DNA of 64,000 bases from Brachybacterium epidermidis (lineage in GTDB: Bacteria; Actinomycetota; Actinomycetes; Actinomycetales; Dermabacteraceae). This document shows, piece by piece, positions 48,088 to 57,273 of the stretch. The stretch's first letter is position 1. Every line of letters begins with the position of its first letter. The notes beneath the pieces were generated by a model. That model had not been told where the DNA came from. It searched no databases and saw only the letters and a program-made list of their open reading frames with translations. The position numbers were made by a program, and so were the translations under genes. The stretch is taken from contig NZ_JADEYR010000004.1 in assembly GCF_015209585.1 (NCBI RefSeq), positions 1 through 64,000 on the forward strand. Direction: 5' to 3'.

Positions 48088-49670
48088 GCGGCTTCTACGG
48101 GATGGACACCCAGCAGGTGCGCGACCACAGCGCCGCCTGCCGCACCGGGATGAACCGCATCGAGGAGCTGCGCGGCGCACTGGACGGTGCTGTCACTTCT
48201 GTGACCTGGGAGGGACCGGACGCGGACAGCTTCCGGGACGAGTGGCTCCAGCTCTCCAGTGGGCGGATCAGCGGCCTGCTCGCAGAGCTCGAGGACCAGG
48301 CCTCCCAGCTGGAGGGCGAGGCCGATCAGCAGGACGTGGTCTCTGACCGCGACGGCACCGAATCCGGCCCCGGCACCCGCCCCAGCACCGTCCCGGACGC
48401 CCCGACGGACCGGATGGACCGCGGCTACCTCCACGAGGACAACCCGTGGATCCCGAACTGGTTGGAGAACCCGGCCGAGCAGCTGTTCTCCGATACGGCC
48501 GGGCTGATCAGCGATGGCATCGGCTGGGGCAGCGACCTCCTGATGGACGGCATCAGCACGATGGGCAACGGGCTCGGCATGGACATGAGCGGTTTCGAGG
48601 TGTTCCGCCGAGATGCCGAGCATCTGGGCGAAACCTTCACGGGCTGGATGACCGGGCAGCGGGTTCCGACGATCGCCGAGCTGGTCGCCGGCGCCGCGGT
48701 CACCACCGCTTCGGGCGCGGCAGCGCTGTACGACATGGTGCCGGGCTCACCCGGGACCGACTTCTTCGACGACAGGCCTGGCGGGATCGTGCACGGCGTC
48801 GAGATCACCACCGGCCCGGTCGAAGGGCCGCAGACTCTGCAGGACCTGATTCTGGAGAACAACCAACTCCGCCTCCCCAACCCCGACGACGCTCCGCTGG
48901 AATCCGGTCAGATCGGCATTCAGGAAGTCCACAACTCCCAGGGGGGCGACCCGGTCTACATTGTGCAGATCCCGCCCACCGAAGGTGCGGACATCGACAC
49001 CTGGGATGCCTGGGGTTCACAGGGGAACTCACGGGACTGGGCATCGAACCTGCGTCTGGTGGCCGGCCAGCACCCGGCCGCGATGGACGACGTGCGCGCC
49101 GCGATGGACGCGGCGGGCATCCCTCCGGGCTCGAACGTGATGCTGGTGGGTCACTCACAGGGTGGGATCGTGGGATCGCACCTGGCATCGGACCCGAGCT
49201 TCAACTCGGCCTCCGGGGCCGACGGCACCTATAACGTCACCCATGCGTTCTCCGTGGGCTCACCGGTGCAGACGGTCCTACCAGCCCAGGGCGGCACCGA
49301 GGTGGTCAACGTGACTCACGGACCCGCCTCCCTGGGATGGCCGTCCTCGACTGGGGACCACATCGCGCACCTCGACCTGCAGGGGACACAGATCGGTGGG
49401 GGGCGCCTTCAGGCTCCGAACCTGCATGAAGTGGTCCTACCCGGCACAGCAGCTCCGACGTCCGGGGCGGAATGGCTGCACGTCAACCATGACTCCGTGG
49501 GCCCGGACGGGGAACCACACCTTGGTTATGCCGGAACAGTCGGGCGTTCCACCGAAAGCCACCCCGTACTCGGACCCCTGCAGAACGACCTGACCGGGAT
49601 CTATCTGGGGGATGGCACCTACGTCGCAGAATCACACGTAGTGACCGTTGGGCGTGAGCACAGGTCCTGA
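48084..49670 (+). CDS. WXG100-type protein with C-terminal alpha/beta-hydrolase domain
   Basis: A 528-residue protein. Residues 1-95 form a WXG100-like helical hairpin with VTWEGPDADSFRDEW at the turn (W-x-G, then F and W), the mark of type VII secretion substrates. A linker and an Ala-rich segment around residues 190-215 follow. The C-terminal half (about 300-528) is a lipase/esterase-like fold with nucleophile Ser358 in VMLVGHSQGGIVGSHLA; candidate Asp and His lie in HIAHLDLQG and in LHEVVLPG or LHVNHDS. There is no Sec signal. I infer a secreted lipase-type effector. Confidence 0.75.
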   Translation: MSGFYGMDTQQVRDHSAACRTGMNRIEELRGALDGAVTSVTWEGPDADSFRDEWLQLSSGRISGLLAELEDQASQLEGEADQQDVVSDRDGTESGPGTRPSTVPDAPTDRMDRGYLHEDNPWIPNWLENPAEQLFSDTAGLISDGIGWGSDLLMDGISTMGNGLGMDMSGFEVFRRDAEHLGETFTGWMTGQRVPTIAELVAGAAVTTASGAAALYDMVPGSPGTDFFDDRPGGIVHGVEITTGPVEGPQTLQDLILENNQLRLPNPDDAPLESGQIGIQEVHNSQGGDPVYIVQIPPTEGADIDTWDAWGSQGNSRDWASNLRLVAGQHPAAMDDVRAAMDAAGIPPGSNVMLVGHSQGGIVGSHLASDPSFNSASGADGTYNVTHAFSVGSPVQTVLPAQGGTEVVNVTHGPASLGWPSSTGDHIAHLDLQGTQIGGGRLQAPNLHEVVLPGTAAPTSGAEWLHVNHDSVGPDGEPHLGYAGTVGRSTESHPVLGPLQNDLTGIYLGDGTYVAESHVVTVGREHRS

Positions 49671-49748
49671 CTCGACATACCGACGGCAGCAGCCATGCCA
49701 GGCCAAAACGCGAACAGTGCGATCAAGCGCATGTCCTGCCCTTCCGGG

Positions 49749-50180
49749 TCAGCTCAGGCCGTACCGCGAATAGAGCGATGAAGCGCCCACGTAGTCGAGC
49801 CTGTGGTCTTCAGTAGGAAACTCGGGATGCAGCTCCAGTGCGGTGAGCTCGGTTCCGTCGGGAAGTCGACCGGTGATCCCACCGACCCTCGTATCGGGCT
49901 CGTCCCGCTCATGAAGAATGGTGACTGCCGTACGCATCACGTCGTCGTAGATGCCGAGCCCGGTCGATGCTGACGTTGCATCGATCTCCACGTCACCCGC
50001 GACGTACTGCAGGAACCTGTTGTTGGTCCCCGTCCGCAACGACGCTCCTGTGACGCCCGGGATCTCGAGCACGGCTTCCGTGATCAGCTCGGCGCGGTCC
50101 TTTCGGAGTACGGAGCATCCCGTGAGTGCTGCTGCGGCCAGCGCCCCCACGCCGCCGAGGATTCCTCGTCTGCTCATCAC
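49749..50180 (-). CDS. Small Tat/lipoprotein, paralogue A
   Basis: A 143-residue lipoprotein: SRRGILGGVGALAAAALTGC carries a twin-arginine pair and a lipobox cysteine. The mature part has IPGVTGASLRTG, GDVEIDATS, TGRLPDGTELTALEL and ends SRYGLS. It shares this layout with the next gene, so the two are paralogues. It starts at GTG 50180 or ATG 50177 after GGAGG. It is convergent with the WXG-hydrolase gene. A role as immunity or partner lipoprotein is inferred from position only. Confidence 0.75.
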   Translation of the reverse strand: MMSRRGILGGVGALAAAALTGCSVLRKDRAELITEAVLEIPGVTGASLRTGTNNRFLQYVAGDVEIDATSASTGLGIYDDVMRTAVTILHERDEPDTRVGGITGRLPDGTELTALELHPEFPTEDHRLDYVGASSLYSRYGLS

Positions 50181-50312
50181 CGCACATGCCTCCCTGCCCG
50201 ATAGTCACCAGGGCCAGCATGCCACGTTGACCGTGGACGTCCCCCAGGTGAGCGCGATCTGGTCCGGATCACCTACTCTCACACAAGGCGTGACACGACA
50301 GGAGGAGCAGCG

Positions 50313-50732
50313 ATGGCACCGAGGCGTCGCCATGTCCTGGTAGCAGGCGCGATGGGTCTGTTCTCCCTGGTGACTGGATGCAGCGGGTTCTCCAAGCCCG
50401 GCTGGAGCGACGTCAACCGCGAGATCCAGTCCGCTCCCGGAGTCACCGGAGCCGACATCATCGGCGGACCCGGCGGCGGGCTGGGTACCACCGTCAGCGG
50501 CACCATCACCCTGGACGTCACCGCCGATGAGCTGCCCGACGCCTTCGAGGAAGCCTGGAGGCGCGGCGTCGAGGTGATTCACGAGATGTTCGATCCCGGA
50601 CAGGCCATCGATGTCGCAGTCAGAGGCGTCATCTCCGATGGCACAGAGATCCCCGCCTACGAACTGCTCGAACACGAGGAACCCGTGCCGACGACGATGT
50701 CCCACTTCTACGAGCACTACGGGATCGGCTGA
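50313..50732 (+). CDS. Small lipoprotein, paralogue B
   Basis: A 139-residue lipoprotein (signal RRRHVLVAGAMGLFSLVTGC) with mature APGVTGADIIGG, SGTITLDVTADEL, RGVISDGTEIPAYELLEHEE and a C-terminal HYGIG. The PGVTGA, DGTE-x-x-A-x-EL and YG[IL] blocks match paralogue A, which is transcribed divergently from it. ATG 50313 has GGAGGAG at good spacing. Function unknown. Confidence 0.75.
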   Translation: MAPRRRHVLVAGAMGLFSLVTGCSGFSKPGWSDVNREIQSAPGVTGADIIGGPGGGLGTTVSGTITLDVTADELPDAFEEAWRRGVEVIHEMFDPGQAIDVAVRGVISDGTEIPAYELLEHEEPVPTTMSHFYEHYGIG

Positions 50733-50812
50733 GCCCCGGCCAACGGCCTCCCGGCACGGGGAACAGCGCCGCCGGGAGCCGGCAGGCCGCGGGAAGCACG
50801 GGACGAAGACGA

Positions 50813-50846
50813 ACGGCGGGCCGGTGGATCCCCCCCGGCCCGCCGT
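50813..50846. terminator. Bidirectional terminator between lipoprotein B and ileS
   Basis: ACGGCGGGCCGG at 50813-50824 and CCGGCCCGCCGT at 50835-50846 form a perfect 12-bp stem with a 10-nt loop between two convergent genes. Confidence 0.7.
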
Positions 50847-50861
50847 CGTGGATGGAACTGA

Positions 50862-53800
50862 TCAGGCCTTCGCGACCGACACCGTCACCGACCCTCCGGC
50901 GACCTTCTCGGCCGCCGCGTGCGCGCCCTCGGCAGGAGCAGCGGGGACCTGCACCTCGATGGCCAGCACCTCGCCGGCCACCAAATCGCGGTGCGCGGCC
51001 ACGGCCTCCACCACCTGTGCGTCGCCGTCCACGGTGAGGCGGATGCGGTCCGAGACGTCGAAGCCGGCGTCGCGGCGGGCCGCCTGGATGGCGCGCACCA
51101 CGTCGCGGGCCGTGCCTTCGGCCTCCAGCTCCGGGGTGACCCGGGTGTCCAGCACCAGGAAGTCACCGCCGCGCAGCACGCCCACGGCCCGGCCCTCCAG
51201 CGCTGCGGACTCCCCCGCCACCAGGTCCAGCGTGTACTCGCCATCGACAAGTTCCAGGCCGCCGGCGGTGACGGTGCCGTCGCCTGCCACGGACCAGTCG
51301 CCGGACTTGGCACCCTTGATGACCTGCTGCACCTGCTTGCCCAGGCGGGGTCCTGCGGCGCGGGCGTTCACGCTCAGGCGCTGCTCCACGCCCATGCCCT
51401 GGGCCTCCTCACTGGCGACGTCCAGCAGGCGCACTGCCTTGACGTTCAGCTCATCGCGCAGGATGCCGGCGAAGGGCTCCAGAGCGGCCGGCTCGGCGTG
51501 CACCACGGTCAGCTCCGCGAGGGGCAGCCGAGCGCGCAGTCCCTCCTTCTTCCGCAGGGCGTTGCCGGCGCTGGCCACGGCGCGCACGTCGTCCATGAAG
51601 GCGATCAGTGCATCCGCCTCCTCCCCGGCGGGCAACAGCGAGTCGTCGGGCCAGTCGGTCAGGTGCACGGAGCGGCCGCCGGTGAGCTGCTGCCAGATCT
51701 CCTCGGTGACCATGGGCAGCAGCGGCGCCGCCACCCGGCACAGCGTCTCCAGGCAGGTGGAGAGCACGTCGATCGCGGTCTCGTCGCCCTCCCAGAAACG
51801 GTCGCGGGAGCGGCGCACGTACCAGTTGGTGAGCATGTCCAGGTGGGACTGGATGGACGCGGCGGCATCGGCGATCGCCAGCTCGCTCATCTGCTCGCGC
51901 ACCTCGCGCACCAGGCGCCCGGTTCGGGCTAGCAGGTAGCGGTCCATGACGTCGTCGGACTCGTAGCGAGCCTGGCCGCGATACCCGGTGGGGCGGCCGG
52001 TTGCATCCTTGGCACCGGCGGCGTTGGCGTACATGCCCAGGAAGTACCAGACGTTCCACAGCGGCAGCACCGTCTGCCGCACGGCGTCGCGGATCTGCGG
52101 CTCGGCCACCACCAGGTTGCCCCCGCGCAGGATCGGCGAGCTCATCAGGTACCAGCGCATGGCATCGGCGCCGTACTTGTCGAACATCTCCCGCACATCG
52201 GGGTAGTTGCGGCGCGACTTCGACATCTTCTCGCCGTCGTCGCCCAGCACGATGCCGTGGCAGATCACGCTGGAGAACGCGGGCCGGTCGAACAGGGACG
52301 TGGCCAGCACGTGCATCACGTAGAACCAGCCGCGGGTCTGCCCGATGTACTCCACGATGAAGTCGGCCGGGTTGTGGGACTCGAACCACTCGGTGTTCTC
52401 GAAGGGGTAGTGCACCTGCGCGAACGGCATGGACCCGGAGTCGAACCACACGTCGAACACGTCGGTGACACGGCGCATGATGGAGCGTCCGGTGGGGTCA
52501 TCGGGGTTGGGGCGGGTGAGCTCGTCGATGTAGGGGCGGTGCAGGTTCACCTCACCGTTCTCGTCCACCGGGAGTCGCCCGAAGGCCTCCTCCAGCTCCG
52601 CGAGCGACCCGTACACCTCGATGCGCGGGTGGTTCGGGTCATCGCTCTTCCACACCGGGATCGGGGAGCCCCAGTAGCGGTTGCGGGAGATCGCCCAGTC
52701 GCGCGAGCCCTCCAGCCACTTGCCGAACTGGCCGTGCTTGACGTTGCCGGGCACCCAGGTGATCTGCTCGTTCAGGCGCAGCAGGTCCTCGTGCATGTCG
52801 GCGACCTTGATGAACCAGGAGCCCACGGCCTTGTAGATCAGGGGGTTCCGGCAGCGCCAGCAGTGCGGGTAGGAGTGCTCGTAGCTGGCCTCGCGCAGCA
52901 GGCGGCCATCGGCCTTGAGTGTGCGGATGATGGGCCGGTTGGCCTCGAACACCTGCACCCCGGCGATGGCATCCAGGGCCGTGCCGCGGAACAGGTCGAG
53001 GAACTGGGCGCCCTCGTCGACCGAGACGATCACCGGGATCCCGTAGGAGGCGTTGACCTTCTGGTCCTCCTCACCGTAGGCGGTGGCCTGGTGGACCACG
53101 CCGGTGCCGTCCTCGGTGGAGACGTAGTCCGCGACGGTCACGATCCACGCGTTCTCGGTGCCCCAGCGCTCGCGGTCCGCGGAGTACACGTCCCACAGCG
53201 GCTGGTAGGTCACGTACTCGAGCTCCGCACCGGCGAAGCTGCGCTCCTCGACCGCGGCCTGGGCGGCCTCGGCGTCGGCGTAGCCCAGCAGGCTCGCATG
53301 CGCGGCCAGCAGTTCGGCGGCCAGCAGATAGCGGACCTCACCGGCGGCGGCGCCGTCGGCCGCGCCCTCGGGGCCGGCCGGGACCACCACGTAGGTGACC
53401 TCGGGGCCGACGGCCAGGGAGAAGTTGGTGGGCAGGGTCCACGGGGGGGTGGTCCAGGCAATCGCCCGCACGCCCTCGATGCCCAGCTGGGCGGCCTTGT
53501 CCCCGGTGAAGGGGAAGGGGACGGTGACCGAGGGGTCCTGCCGCATCTGGTAGACGTCGTCGTCCATGCGCAGCTCGTGGGAGCTGAGCGGGGTCTGGTC
53601 CTTCCAGCAGTACGGCAGCACTGAGTAGCCCTCGTAGGCGCGGTCGCGGTCGTACAGGGTCTTGAACGCCCACAGCACGGACTCCATGAAGGAGGCATCC
53701 AGGGTCTTGTAATCGTTCTCGAAGTCCACCCAGCGGGCCTGCCGCTCGACGTACTCCTCCCAGTCCTTGGTGTACGTCAGCACCGAGGCCTCGGCGGCGG

Positions 53801-54167
53801 CGTTGAACTGGCCAACCCCCATCTGCTCGATCTCGTGCTTCTCGGTCATGCCGAGCTCTCGCATGGCCTCCAGCTCCGCGGGCAGGCCGTGGGTGTCCCA
53901 GCCGAAGCGGCGGTCCACCTTCTGGCCGCACATGGTGCGGAAGCGCGGCACCACGTCCTTGACGAAGCCAGTCAGCAGGTGCCCGTAGTGCGGCAGGCCG
54001 TTGGCGAAGGGCGGGCCGTCGTAGAACACGTACTCGTCGGCGCCGTCGCGCTGGGCGATGGAGGTGCGGAAGGTGTCGTCCTGACGCCAGAACGCGAGGA
54101 TGCGCTCCTCGAGCTCGGGCAGGTTCGGGGAGGGGACGAGGGCGGCTCCGGTGACCGGGTAGACCAT
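50862..54167 (-). CDS. ileS: Isoleucyl-tRNA synthetase
   Basis: Class I aminoacyl-tRNA synthetase (1101 residues) charging tRNA-Ile. The HIGH-type signature is PPFANGLPHYGHLLTG near residue 52, the CP1 editing domain contains TAYGEEDQKV, and KMSKSRRNYPD is the KMSKS loop near residue 650. The C-terminal region is the long form found in actinobacteria and eukaryotes, without the Zn-finger tail of E. coli IleRS. A T-box leader precedes it. Confidence 0.97.
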   Translation of the reverse strand: MVYPVTGAALVPSPNLPELEERILAFWRQDDTFRTSIAQRDGADEYVFYDGPPFANGLPHYGHLLTGFVKDVVPRFRTMCGQKVDRRFGWDTHGLPAELEAMRELGMTEKHEIEQMGVGQFNAAAEASVLTYTKDWEEYVERQARWVDFENDYKTLDASFMESVLWAFKTLYDRDRAYEGYSVLPYCWKDQTPLSSHELRMDDDVYQMRQDPSVTVPFPFTGDKAAQLGIEGVRAIAWTTPPWTLPTNFSLAVGPEVTYVVVPAGPEGAADGAAAGEVRYLLAAELLAAHASLLGYADAEAAQAAVEERSFAGAELEYVTYQPLWDVYSADRERWGTENAWIVTVADYVSTEDGTGVVHQATAYGEEDQKVNASYGIPVIVSVDEGAQFLDLFRGTALDAIAGVQVFEANRPIIRTLKADGRLLREASYEHSYPHCWRCRNPLIYKAVGSWFIKVADMHEDLLRLNEQITWVPGNVKHGQFGKWLEGSRDWAISRNRYWGSPIPVWKSDDPNHPRIEVYGSLAELEEAFGRLPVDENGEVNLHRPYIDELTRPNPDDPTGRSIMRRVTDVFDVWFDSGSMPFAQVHYPFENTEWFESHNPADFIVEYIGQTRGWFYVMHVLATSLFDRPAFSSVICHGIVLGDDGEKMSKSRRNYPDVREMFDKYGADAMRWYLMSSPILRGGNLVVAEPQIRDAVRQTVLPLWNVWYFLGMYANAAGAKDATGRPTGYRGQARYESDDVMDRYLLARTGRLVREVREQMSELAIADAAASIQSHLDMLTNWYVRRSRDRFWEGDETAIDVLSTCLETLCRVAAPLLPMVTEEIWQQLTGGRSVHLTDWPDDSLLPAGEEADALIAFMDDVRAVASAGNALRKKEGLRARLPLAELTVVHAEPAALEPFAGILRDELNVKAVRLLDVASEEAQGMGVEQRLSVNARAAGPRLGKQVQQVIKGAKSGDWSVAGDGTVTAGGLELVDGEYTLDLVAGESAALEGRAVGVLRGGDFLVLDTRVTPELEAEGTARDVVRAIQAARRDAGFDVSDRIRLTVDGDAQVVEAVAAHRDLVAGEVLAIEVQVPAAPAEGAHAAAEKVAGGSVTVSVAKA

Positions 54168-54184
54168 GGGGGACCTTCCAGAGG

Positions 54185-54443
54185 GTGGCGGACTGCGGCT
54201 GTGCTGCCCGAGGACGCCGCCGCTGCCCCTGCGGGCGCGGCCTGCGCGGTACCACCTCGGTTGACCCTCTCGCCAGCGGGCCGGCGCGGGGGATCCCCTT
54301 GTTCCTCAGCTGTGACGGGCTGGTCCCGGCGGGTTCTACTGGGCCGACTCCCCCGCTGCGACTCGGCGCCGAGGTGGGGGTGGCGGCTGTTCTTCCCGCG
54401 GCTCACCGGTGATGGCCGGGTCGATGCCGATGCGGTCAGTGTA
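54185..54443 (-). promoter_or_regulatory. T-box leader upstream of ileS
   Basis: The minus strand carries the T-box sequence AGGTGGTACCGCG (54245-54257) between a TACACT -10 box (54438-54443) and the ileS ATG. The 5' part contains several ATC triplets (for example GCATCGGCATCGACC) suitable as an isoleucine specifier in a short stem I. The CCGCCACCCTCTGGAAGG near the start codon could form the sequestered Shine-Dalgarno. Actinobacterial ileS T-boxes of this class act on translation initiation when uncharged tRNA-Ile binds. Confidence 0.82.
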
Positions 54444-54627
54444 GCCAGGCACCGGCGGTGGGCGTAAGCGGGGGGTCAGTGCTGGGGCGGGGCGGCGGCC
54501 TCATCCGTGTAACGGCGCTCACGCGGCTGAACGGGTCCTGTCACCTCACCGGGTGGCCGTGACATCCTGGGTGGTGCATCGGGCCCGAACCGTCGGCCTG
54601 CGCCATTGATCCACCCGAGGAGCGAGC

Positions 54628-54900
54628 ATGTCCCTGTTCGGAGAACCGTTCACCGCCAAGTGCTTGAAGTCCGGCATCACGGTCGAGGTCGCGGAGGGCC
54701 AATCGCTGCTGCAGGCCCTGTTGGACGCAGGGATCTCCATGGACTACTCCTGCGAGGGCGGCGTGTGCGGCACCTGCATGGTCCCACTGGTCAGCGGCGA
54801 GGTGGAGCACCTGGACGAATTCCTCATGGACGACGAGAAGGACTCCAACATGATCACCTGCGTCTCGCGCGGGGAGGGCGAGATCGAGATCGACGTCTGA
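54628..54900 (+). CDS. 2Fe-2S plant-type ferredoxin
   Basis: A 90-residue one-electron carrier with cysteines spaced C-x4-C-x2-C-x27-C (SCEGGVCGTC ... ITCVSR), as in ferredoxin domains of phthalate-dioxygenase-type reductases. It is a single-domain protein here. ATG 54628 has GGAG upstream. No oxygenase or reductase partner is adjacent. Confidence 0.88.
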   Translation: MSLFGEPFTAKCLKSGITVEVAEGQSLLQALLDAGISMDYSCEGGVCGTCMVPLVSGEVEHLDEFLMDDEKDSNMITCVSRGEGEIEIDV

Positions 54901-54911
54901 GAACCGGTTCC

Positions 54912-55145
54912 TCAGAGCCGGGGACCGGCCACCGTCCAGCTGAGCACCACCAGGCCGAGCGCGCCGACGGCGGCGGCGATCATCAGCGGGATCGGCAGTG
55001 AGGGTCCGGCGATCAGCACGGCAAGCAGCAACAGGGCCGCGACGCTGAGCATCACGGCGAACAGCACCGGACGGCCCACAGCAGGCTTCCGCGGGAAGCG
55101 GTGGGGGGCGGCGGTGCCTCGGTGATGATCAGTGGTGGTCGTCAT
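54912..55145 (-). CDS. Small two-helix membrane protein
   Basis: A 77-residue protein beginning with a His/Thr-rich hydrophilic head (TTTTDHHRG) and two membrane segments (LFAVMLSVAALLLLAVLIAG; LMIAAAVGALGLVVLSWTVA). ATG 55145 has a GGAGGAG Shine-Dalgarno. No family assigned; convergent to the ferredoxin gene. Confidence 0.65.
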   Translation of the reverse strand: MTTTTDHHRGTAAPHRFPRKPAVGRPVLFAVMLSVAALLLLAVLIAGPSLPIPLMIAAAVGALGLVVLSWTVAGPRL

Positions 55146-55272
55146 GTCCGCTCCTCCCATGAGAGTCCATCGCGGCGGGATCCCGCCGGGCGTTGACTCC
55201 ATGGTTCCGCGGATCACGGCGCACTGCATCCCGCCATGGGTGTACTCGACCCTGACTTTGGTATGAGATCGG

Positions 55273-57273
55273 TCAGGGTTCGACCCGGAAGGCCCCCTCG
55301 ATGGTCATGTTCTTCTCCAGGGCCTGCTCCTCACGCCGGGCGCGGTCCTCGCGCTGCTCCTCCAGCTCCCGCTCGGCGCGCTCCTCGAGCTCGGCCCCTT
55401 CCCCGTGCTCGCCCTCGCGCGCGTCCTGGGCGGCCAGAGCCGCGAAGGCCCCTCCGGCCGCGATGAGCTCCTCGTAGGTGCCGCGCTCGACGATGTCGCC
55501 CTTCTCCAGCACCACGATCTGGTCGGCGTGGCGCACGGTGGAGAGGCGGTGGGCGATCGAGACGGTGGTGCGGCCGCGCGCCACGGCATCCAGCGCGCCG
55601 CTCATGGCCCGCTCGGTGGCCACGTCCAGGGCGGATGTGGCCTCGTCCAGCAGCAGCACCGGGGGGTCCCGCAGGATGGTGCGGGCCAGCGCCAGGCGCT
55701 GCTTCTCCCCACCGGAGAAGCGGTAGCCGCGCTCGCCCACCACGGTGCCGTAGCCCTCGGGCAGGGCCGCGATGTGGTCGTGGATCTGGGCGATCCGGCA
55801 GGCGACGATCAGGTCCTCGTCGGTCGCGTCGGGCCGGGCGAACCGCAGGTTGTCCGCGATGGTGGCGTGCAGCAGGTACGTCTCCTGGGTGACCACGCCC
55901 AGGCACGCGGCCAGGGACTCCATGGCCACCTCGCGCAGGTCGTGCCCGTCCAGGGTGATGCGCCCGCCGGTGGGGTCGTAGAGCCGGGCCATCAGATAGC
56001 CGGTGGAGGTCTTCCCGGAGCCGGTGGCACCCACCAGGGCGGTGTGCCTGCCCGCCGGGACCACCAGGTCGATGCCGTGCAGGGTGGGCTCGTCGGCGCC
56101 GGGGTAGGTGAAGTCCACGTCCTCGAAGCGGATCTCGCCGCGCACCTGCTCGGGGTCCAGCGCGCGGGCGCCGGGGGCGTCGTCGATGGTGATCGGGGCA
56201 TCCAGGTACTCGAACACCCGGGTGAACAGGGCCAGCGAGCTGTTGACCTGGGTGGCCACCCGCAGCAGCCCGTTCACCTGGGGGAACAGACCGGTCTGCA
56301 GGGAGATGAAGGCGACCAGGGTGCCGATGGTGACCCCGGTCCCGCCCACGCCGCCGAGGGTGCCGGGCTCATCGGCGGTGAACAGAAGGTACCCGCCCAG
56401 CAGGTAGGTGAGCGCGGGGAAGATCGCCATCAGCGTGCTGAACACGGCCATGTGCCAGCGGCCGGCCATCTCGGAGCGGATCTCGAGGTCCGCCAGGCCC
56501 CGGGAGTCCACGGCGAAGCTCTCGGTCAGGGCGCGGGTGCGGCCCATGGTGGTGCCCAACAGGATCCCGGAGACGGACAGCGACTCCTGGATCCCGGCGG
56601 AGAGGTCTGCGGCCTTCTCCTGGCGGGCCTTGACGATCTCGCGGCGCCGACGGCCCACGCGACGGTTCATCCACACCGCGAACGGCATGGAGATCAAGGA
56701 GAACAGCGTCAGCCGCCAGTCCAGGGCCACCATCGCCACCAGGGCCATCACGATGCCTGCGGCGCTGGAGACGATCTGGGTCATCACGTTGGTGACCACG
56801 GCCTGCATGGACCCGATGTCGGAGAAGATGCGGGACTGGATCTCACCGGTGCGGGTGCGGGTGAAGAAGCCGAGCCCCATCCGCTGCAGGTGCCCGTACA
56901 CGGCGACCCGCAGGTCGTGCATGACGGCCTGGCCCACGCGGGTGGACAGCATCGACTGGGTGACCCCGAGGGCGCTGGAGACCACGGTGACGGCGATCAG
57001 TCCGCCGACGCACCAGGCCAGCAGGTCCATGCGCTGCTCGGGCAGGGCCACGTCCACGATCTCGCGCACCAGGAACGGGGAGATCACCCCGGCGGCGGCG
57101 CCCACGGCGATCAGCAGCAGCACTGCAGCGATGGTGCCGCGGTACGGGGTGAACAGCCGCATCACGCGGCGGGTGTCGGGCTTCTGGCCGGGCGGCAGGG
57201 TGATCTCGGGCATCCCGTGGTGCCCTCTCCCGCCGCCTCCGCGGCCGCCCCCGCCGGGGCCTGCGGCCATCAC
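55273..57273 (-). CDS. ABC exporter, fused membrane and ATPase domains
   Basis: A 666-residue half-transporter of the multidrug/lipid exporter type. The membrane domain (about residues 35-330, six helices) is followed by an ATPase domain with Walker A LVGATGSGKTSTGYL, the signature FSGGEKQRLALART and Walker B PVLLLDEATSALD. A Gly-rich N-terminus and a charged Glu/Arg tail flank it. It should work as a homodimer; the substrate is unknown. The GTG overlaps the SDR stop (GTGA). Confidence 0.93.
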   Translation of the reverse strand: MMAAGPGGGGRGGGGRGHHGMPEITLPPGQKPDTRRVMRLFTPYRGTIAAVLLLIAVGAAAGVISPFLVREIVDVALPEQRMDLLAWCVGGLIAVTVVSSALGVTQSMLSTRVGQAVMHDLRVAVYGHLQRMGLGFFTRTRTGEIQSRIFSDIGSMQAVVTNVMTQIVSSAAGIVMALVAMVALDWRLTLFSLISMPFAVWMNRRVGRRRREIVKARQEKAADLSAGIQESLSVSGILLGTTMGRTRALTESFAVDSRGLADLEIRSEMAGRWHMAVFSTLMAIFPALTYLLGGYLLFTADEPGTLGGVGGTGVTIGTLVAFISLQTGLFPQVNGLLRVATQVNSSLALFTRVFEYLDAPITIDDAPGARALDPEQVRGEIRFEDVDFTYPGADEPTLHGIDLVVPAGRHTALVGATGSGKTSTGYLMARLYDPTGGRITLDGHDLREVAMESLAACLGVVTQETYLLHATIADNLRFARPDATDEDLIVACRIAQIHDHIAALPEGYGTVVGERGYRFSGGEKQRLALARTILRDPPVLLLDEATSALDVATERAMSGALDAVARGRTTVSIAHRLSTVRHADQIVVLEKGDIVERGTYEELIAAGGAFAALAAQDAREGEHGEGAELEERAERELEEQREDRARREEQALEKNMTIEGAFRVEP

